Below are positions 12,601-21,600 of a stretch of 64,000 bases of DNA, piece after piece. The stretch is from assembly GCF_001949145.1 (NCBI RefSeq), contig NW_019091415.1, positions 1,105,853 to 1,169,852 on the forward strand, written 5' to 3'. The notes below the pieces were generated by a model. That model had not been told where the DNA came from. It saw only the letters and a list, made by a program, of their open reading frames with translations, and made no database searches. The translations under genes were made by a program, and so were the position numbers. Each line of letters opens with the position of its first letter. The stretch's first letter is position 1. The DNA comes from Acanthaster planci (lineage: Eukaryota > Echinodermata > Asteroidea > Valvatida > Acanthasteridae).

Positions 12601-15600
12601 CTTCAATTTGTGATTGTAATCTCCTGGTTAGTCGAAAGGAAACAGCCTTTCATCGAGGACGAAGTCCGTCCCTGTACTCGGCAGGACAAATCCAGGCTAG
12701 AAGTTCAATGGTCCCATACAATAAATGACTAAGAGATGACAAAATAAATGACAATGAATGGCAGCGCATCACTTGCAGTGGTCATTACAGGTAGTTTGCA
12801 CTTCCTGATATTCATTACACATTATTTATATACATCACTCTTAAGAAATCCAATTGCCTTTTATTACATGCAGTGATTTCCAGATCGGTGTGCACCTGTT
12901 GGGACCGATAAGCACAGCATCATCAGCGCGAGCACCGAGCCGCCATTACAGACTACGCAGGGCTGTGTCACCTGTATACGTGACTGCAGAATTCAGCAAA
13001 GACGACCTACCCAGTCAATTTACCGTGGGTGATAACGGAACTTACGGGGGATACCGAAACCTACCTTTGGAGGCTGGTGCTGAATATGAAATATACTTTG
13101 GATCAGTCAGCCGGACTCCTGACTCGGTAATTATTAACTCCATTTCAGTTTGGTGTTACCCATGATTTTGGCATTAAAATAGAGTTTGCAAAAAAGGTGC
13201 TCGCACAAGACAAGAAAACCAAACTATGGCATTCATATTAGGCCTATATTTGCCTATGTATTTTATTATAAGATACATTTTGAAATTTTTAAAAAATTTT
13301 ACAGCTTAATTCTTAAATCTTTCAATGGCAACTAAAATTCTATGGTTTAATTTTCGTCTTTAATTAAACATTTGCCATCAACACAGGAGACTGTAGTTTT
13401 CGGAGATGAGCCGCTGAGGGTAAAAGGTAATAAAATATTTGTCGTTTTTCTTTCATTATCAAACAAATGATCCCTGTTGTTCCCTTTTTTGAAGGCAATA
13501 CTTAGACTAGTGACACTAGAAGTTATAGAAAACATTTAGTTGTGGTTGGTGTTTAGGGCAAAATCCTCTCCTGTCCTTAGCAGTAATTATGACCCATCTG
13601 ATGCTTGTTTTGACAGTGAATGGACGCGACAGCAAAGACTCCAGTGGCCAGCAAGGTGTCCTGGTCGCAGCTGTGCTGGTGCCTTCAATACTTATCGTCG
13701 TGGTAGCAACTGCTGGAGTCATGAGGTTGAATTTGTTATAAAATTTTTTGTAAAAAAACACTCAGAGATCTAGAGGGATTCATCGGGTTTCCTTTCATTC
13801 AGCTGAGACTCATGCCCCATACTGCGACTTACCGTTTCAGTTGTTGGATGAGAGTTGCCACTCTTTTATTTGGAGTACTGAAATTTGATCGTAGAATACC
13901 TTAATGTAAGAAAAGCCTAGATTTGGGGTCTGGGTAGGCCTCATGCCAAGCTTAGTGTGCGGTACTCTGATAGCATGGCGCATAATACACCCCGTACCTT
14001 TCAAGAGAGTGAAACACCAACCTTTGAAACTAGTTCTTATGTTCATCATCCAATCGTTTTTCTTTACATAGAGGAATTCTGGGGATTTGGCAGTCCTCAC
14101 AACGAGATCATTTCCAGAACACATAAAAACACCAATCTTTAAACGTGCATCACTCCATGCTAAAACAAAACTCCCCACTAAATTAAACAAGAATGGTTAT
14201 ATTGTCATTAAAAGGGATAGTTTTACATATTGGCACTCTTCGTTTTTGTTACAGAAGACGAACCCGAAAATCGACGCGGAACACGGACGACTTCCATTTG
14301 GATTCAGGCAATAGTAATGGTACAACATGTAATTACTCAAGAGTAAAAGAAACATTACTGGCAAATGGAAATTATTGGGAATTTTAAGGAAATGATATAC
14401 CTCACATTCGTCCACTAAGTGTTTACACGCTGATCAGAACATTCTTTTGAAGCTGACATAAGCTGACGGTTGATTTCCCTTAATTTTGCAAAGTGAAGAT
14501 CCGAAAGAAATTCAGAAAGGCACATACATTGCGGCAGAGGAGAGCCGTGACTTAGGTCTATCGAACGAGGCCGCATCTGTATCAAGTCTTCCTTCGCAGT
14601 CGCCTGTCGTCCCACCCAAACCCAAGCCTGCTGAACGGAAAAGACCAGTGCAACACCAACCTGTGCTTCTAGCTGATTTTGAAGACTACGTTGGCAAGAA
14701 AAAGGCACTCGTGGATGGCAATGACAACGGATTTCTGAAAGATTACAAAGTGAGTAATGGTATATGCCTGGCCTAACTGTCTACTAAACAAAACCGAAGG
14801 AAAATCTCCCTTTATCAATAAGTATTTTGTTCAAGGTAACGAATTCCAGATCCTAGATGCCATCTTGTTTTTAGACAAATCTTATTAATCTGGTAAGCAG
14901 GATGTTTTTGATGATGTGGTTCAGGGTTCCAGCTTTTTCCAGACTGGCCCTCATTCATTAGTGACACATTATTGGGAGATGCTTTAAATGTATTGCTGAA
15001 TTAATGTTGGCCAGTAAGTGACCACTTGAGATTCTTGAACATAGGCCTAGTCCGTTTCACTCTCACCTCAGTGCGACGAACTTAAAGTGGTAAAGGATGA
15101 TAAATTTCTCCTTGATGAAGAGCCTTTCGCAATTTTTGGCTCTCTGTGTCTCGTTCTTGTAGACCTTGCCCGATGAAATTCTCCATCTTTGCTCCGTGGC
15201 AAGACATGAGAAGAACAGGGAGAAAAACCGCTACGCCAACATTATTCCTTGTAAGTATACACGAAATAAATGTCACTTTTTATTCTACTTCGTGGTGTAT
15301 TTCCTAATGACCAATCGCCAATCAACAAGAAATTGTAAAAAAAAAACTGACTCAGTGCACGGATGATGGGTACCTTTTACGTTAAACGTAGTGGACAATG
15401 TTTAGCCCGCAGTTTACGAGACTTTCTGCGTGTCAGTGCCGTCCTCTCGATAACTGATTCCTGCATATATTTGTTGAGATAAAAATAGTAAAGGCGTAAC
15501 CCTGACTCTGACCATGTACTTTCCCAAGCTAGGTCTTCTATCTGTGTGCAATATTGATTTCGTTCCCATTGGCTTAGATGACGATTCCCGTGTTGTGCTT

Positions 15601-18600
15601 GAGAAACTACCCGATGAACCATACTCAGATTACGTGAATGCAAGCTACATTGACGTGAGTTGTCTTTAATTAATAGAACACGTTGCTTTTCAAACCTTCG
15701 TGGCATTTGAAGGCATTTTCAAAAGTGTGGTAATCACGCTTTAAAACAAATACATGTATCGCATTAATACTCTATCACAAATGGTAGAGTGCCAATAGGA
15801 TTTTGCGATTTTCAAATAGGGATCGACATTAAACTGTTGATATTGATTGTTTTAATCGAAACGGGCAGAAGGAGTACGCAGTTGTCCTTAACTAAAAATC
15901 TTGGTTGACATAATTATACATCTACATAGATTTAAACATGTTCATGCATAAACTTTTATTTGAATAACTCAAGATTTTCGATAATTTTGGATCTATTGAT
16001 GCAGTAGTTATAACAATTGATGCTGATTCAGCCAACATGATTTGTCTGAATTTTTCAGGGTTTCAGTGAACCGAAGAAGTACATTGCCAGTCAAGGTAAT
16101 GCTGTCCTTATTCTTTCAAAAACAAAAACTGAACATGCAATCAAAATGATGACTTTCAAAGATCAAATAGAATTATGAAAGGTGAGAAAGTTGGGTCCTC
16201 TTTTCTGAAGGAGAGAACTTGAATTGGCCCGGTTATGGGTACAAAATAATTTCTTTTGCTGCTTCAAATACTGAGGGCTAGTTGGAGCACTCCATTTAGA
16301 AAATTAAGGGGCTTACCTCTTTTACCACAATTGAGGTTCGTTAGGGTTCATACCTTTATGGTTCTTTCACTGAAGACATGCTAACCGTTGCATATTTATA
16401 TTTATGGCCTATTTCATGGGACCAGGGCCTAACAAGGTTTCAGTGAATGACATGTGGCGCATGGTTTGGCAGGAGAACACAGCCAAGATAGTTATGTTGA
16501 CTAACCTACAGGAAGGAGTCAAGGTTAGTAACTGCAGTGGGGAAAAAAGCCGAAACGGTAAACTTTTGCAGGAACTTCGCTCGATTGTTACGACTCTCTT
16601 AAAATCCTAAAAGTTTATTTTGCCCACTGTAAACTATGGTATACGTTATGCATTATTACATGTATACGTATGTTTCTGCTTTGCATTCCAATCTAATCAA
16701 ACGACAGGATATGATATCAAGGTCATGAATGATGTATAGCTGGTGGATATCCCTCTCTCAACTACATGAAACATTGCAAAATACCAGGCAAACTATGAAC
16801 AGTTCAATTACAAAGTAACCAGTGGTAACGCCGTCCGCGAGAATCACGAAGAACGTAATGCCTTTTTGAAATGTATTGCCCTAATCACATCTCGTGAAAT
16901 CCACAGAAGGAACTCTATATTACACACGGTGAACTTTGAAATAATGCAATGTTCCTTCTTTTTTTCGGTGGTTCCCAGACCTGATAATTTCCCCTGAAGT
17001 GAATAAATGTCTAGCAATAAATATTCTAACACACTGTTAGAAATATTTAAAAAAAAGTTGACGCAATCATGTTGAATGCCGGGAAATCACGCAATTAAAC
17101 ACAATGAAGATACTTCTGAATCTTCACAACAACCGAAAATTAGCAAAATTGGTTCGAAAACTAAAGGGACGATGTCAGACATTTTTTGAAACAAGAGAAA
17201 TGGTCACGATTGGCGGCTACCGAACGTAAAGATTTTATCAAACAGTCAGAATCTTTTGGTCTGGGAACCACATTAAATAGTCATGGTCATGAGATGCAAC
17301 CTCCGTTCCGGTAACGCCATGCTATAATGATATAATTATTTTGGGGGGGATTCAGAGTAAGTGTGCGCAGTACTGGCCGGATGACACAGCGACCTATGGG
17401 CAGATGACGATCAGGTTGAAAGCAGAGGAGACACACGTGGACTACACGATACGGGACTTCACACTACAGACGGAGGTACCGATGGAATTAGACTATTCAT
17501 GCTCACTTCTCAATTAAACATGAAAGAAACGCTGTTACACGAATTCAACAGCGATAATCAGTCACAGAAGAATGACCTAGAAACCATCCGTAATGTTTCA
17601 GTATTTCGCTTTTCATGAGTTAGACTAATGAATTTATATTTTTCTTCTTACCCATACATGCTGCGTTTTACTTGTGGACAGTCACAGTCATGGATTTCCC
17701 ACGTAATGCGCGTTGTAATGCTCCAAGTATCGCTCGTAGCCGAGCTTTCCTTCCGGCTTCAGCCAAGTTGAATTGGTGGATCACAAAAAACAATTCATTA
17801 TACAATGTACATGATTGCGTATACACATTTAAAAATAATCAAGTTGCCGACAACTATTTTGCAAGATGTTTATGAATCTTCATTCTAATGATTTTAGGAT
17901 CAGTCTGCCAGGAATGTTCGTCAGTATCACTTCACATCATGGCCTGATATGGGTGTGCCCCATGACCCCAGTAAGGTTGTCAGCTTCGTCAAAATGGTGA
18001 AGGCGTACAATCCAAAAGACGCAGGACACATGATTGTCCATTGCAGGTTGGTACTTTTCTTAAGGTAGTTTCCAGTCGTGTTGTAGACTGATGTGGCCTT
18101 GAGTTCTTCTGAACCTAAGGTGGTTGTCGAGCATGCGTACTCGGACAAGACACAAAGGCGACAGGATTGTATGCCAGCATGGAGGAAGGACACAATGGAG
18201 TTGTGTCCAATAGTGGTGTTTTAATAGATGCGTGTACCGACGACGGCCATAGTTTCACTGGCCACTGGTAAGGAAAATACGACAATGACGCAGAAACAGC
18301 AGAGTTGCATATGTAATAAACAAAACAGTTTGTGTTCATGTATAGGAATGTAACAGTGAAGCAAAAAATTCTACCTTCACGCGTCTCTGCAAACGGATGA
18401 ATTGAATATTTGCCGTCAGGTGTCAACTGACCTGTTTCTGCTCTTAGAATTGCAACATTTCTCGTTGGGTTGACAAGTGAAATTCGTTATAAACTTAGTT
18501 ATTTCTACAATAATAAGGTTGAGAAAAATTTGGCATGTAAAGGTTTATTAAGTGTCGGCGTCGTTTGGAATCTGCTGAAACAGTGTTTCTTTTTGTGTGT

Positions 18601-21600
18601 CATCGAAATCAAAGCGCCGGAGTAGGGCGTACGGGAGCATTCATCGTGCTTGATTCAATGCTGGATCAGGCGGAGACAGAGGGCCGAGTTGACGTCTGGA
18701 ATTTCGTCCGCGGAATGAGACACAAAAGAATGAAAATGATCCAGACTGCTGTAAGTTATTGTGACCAGTCGACAAAGTTCTCGTCAACGACCCTTTCCTA
18801 GTAGTTCATCTAAACGTTTTTCGACCATGTTCGCTTTGTACTTCATTATGCCCTTCAAAACGTTTCTTGAACATGTTCCCATAAAAGGTTCCCCTTAAAT
18901 TTAAAACTTAGTGTTGGGGGGGGGACATAATACATTTTATTGAATTGCCAATCAACTTTTGTGGCAGACGATTGTGAATAACGAAGATGTCATTCCATCA
19001 TATTCGAGTGTTGCTGTATTTGCAGTTGGTTCAAATTATTACTCTCATTCAGAAGTCGCTCACTATTCGGGCTGAGGACGATAAAAACAGTGTTCATTTT
19101 GTTTCAAAGAATGGAGTTTAACATGACTAAAACTACAATAAACAAAGCAAAAAAAACAAGACAAAGCAAAATCCACCTGGAGACAGCTATGAATAGGGAG
19201 AGAGACTGACAATCGCAATCTGTTTTTTCAGCCGACGGTATTCGGACCAAGGTTTCAGACTTGGCAGGCCAAAAAAGTAACGTTGTACGGTACCTGACTC
19301 TTCTGGCAATAAATGTACCCTGCTTTCTCTGTCGGCCTCAGGCACAGTACGAGTTTATATTTGATGCCTTGCTGGAAGATTTCAAGTTTGGCGGCACGGC
19401 TATAGATGAAGACGCCTTCCGCATCGAACTGGCTGCTCTGAAGAAAGTCAAGAAGACGAGTCGGATGACTGGCCTTCAAGAACAATTTGAGGTAATTGTC
19501 ACAGCCATTCCACTCTATTTAGCATCCCACAAAAGTGAATAAAGCCTTGAATGCTGCCCTCACCCCCGTTTCAGACAGGCGTTCTAGAGTCGCGCTGAAG
19601 TACGGCAACAGTTCGACATCTGAAACAATTAGGAGCCACCAGGCGTGCCGCAGGTGACAGATTGACACTTGGAAGCGCTCGGAACGACAACAGAGCGACT
19701 TGGTTTCAGACGTCACTCGCTCTTTTCCTTGGCCGAACCCAATGCAAATATATGTATTAATCTCGTCTGTCTGAAACCAAATATTAATTGGTCGGCCCGA
19801 GTTGCTCTAAATTCTATTTGGTTCGGCGCGATCCTATAGGACTCCTGTCTGAAACGGGTGTAAGGATTTGTTTAGAAGAGTGTTTGCACATGAGGGCCAT
19901 CAGGCCATAAACGACATGCCCATTAGCTTGTCTGATTTCTAATTCAGAGCATCAAAGTCATACGGTCTAAGCCGTGGGAAAAATGTGAGTGCAGACAGAA
20001 CAAATCTCCTAAAGTCATTAAATTAATGACCCACGCGAGCAGAAAGATTAATATCACGCCTGTGCTTTTATGACAGAGTGTTACTTTGAAGTTTGACATG
20101 TTTAGGCTTGTAGTCCCTCTGTTGCTACATGAATTCTTTGAATTTTTTTCACTAATTGTTCAGAAACTCACCCGTGATGTCACCAATGTGAGCTCTGACC
20201 AGTGCCAAGGAGGTCGAGATCCGGAAAACCTTGATAAAAACAGGTTCCCAGACAAGATACCAGGTAGGAACAGCTGCCCTGATCAGTGGAGACTCTTTGC
20301 AATTTCATATGCTTCAGAATGAGACATTTTGCTTTGCAAAAAAGACAAGGTCGTTTGGGAACGAAGCACACGTGCGAGTGCATGTGCCGCCCTGACAGGG
20401 CAGACCCCGCGTGTATTGCTGGCCCCAGTGACCTCAGACGTGCTTCATTTTGGGTATGGGCTGCCGGAATACCAAACTGGTTAATTACAACTTAAACAAT
20501 GATAACTTATAACATCCTATCAATATTCATGTAAATAATAAAATCTAGTCACGTGATCGTGTCTGTTGTTTGAATGCAGTGGACCGTTTTAGACCACGTC
20601 TGATGACGGAAGGAGCAGAAGGAAGCACCGACTACATCAATGCATGCTTTCTGAACGTGAGTGACGCAGCGTTGTAATCCCTAGAGAAAAAGACCTTGAG
20701 AAGAAATCAAATAGGCGTTATAAATAAGGAGCTACTCTGAAGACTTATAGAAAAAGACGAGCTGTTTCTGAGAATCGTCTTTGGAATATATTATTCAACA
20801 CCGGCAAAGCCTGTCTGAATATCTTTAAGTTTATAACTGTTACTACTGTTGTGTCGTCGGTTAGTAATGGATGGACAGTGTCATGGTTTAACGATGAGAT
20901 ATTGTCTCCATGTGGTTCATTTGTTTGATTGGTCTCTTGCGCAGTGACACTTCCAACCAAATGTGCATTGGAACATCTCCGTTACTGCCATTACCAGGAC
21001 GCAATAAACCGTATTGTCTGTATACCAGGAGGAATTTGGGTGTCAATGAGAAACATAATGTTAGTGATTTGTGCTGCCTCTGAGTTGCAGGTTTGCGAAT
21101 TAGTAATTGTGCCAAATAACGAACTAGCTACCGTTGTAACATTTTTTCAGCTTGCGCCAGATTGACTACAAAGGGAATTTCACCCCCTCGGTACTGATGC
21201 ATAAAAATTATGTATATTATGATATTCCCAGGCCTCTTAGATTGGTAATGTGATGCGATTTGCACTTATGTACGCCAACTTCGACTCGCACTAAACAAAG
21301 AAGTGACTTGACTTTTGGACAACATGGAGATTTAGTCTCTTCTGTGGTTATTGGGAGTGCATTCTAAAGACATTCTGTCAGGTCTATATTCCTGATTTTT
21401 CAGAGAGAGCTGGGTGCACCCTTTGTGCTTTTTTTATTATTTCAGTTTCTTTGACAAAAAGGGAAAAGCCACACGAGAGACCTCTTTTGTCTTATAAATA
21501 GGGCTCAAATTCAAAATAAGTAAAATTTTTCTAAACCCCAGAGTTACAGTGCTAAAAGTGCCTACATAGCGACGCAGATGCCTTTGTCAAGAACCATTGG

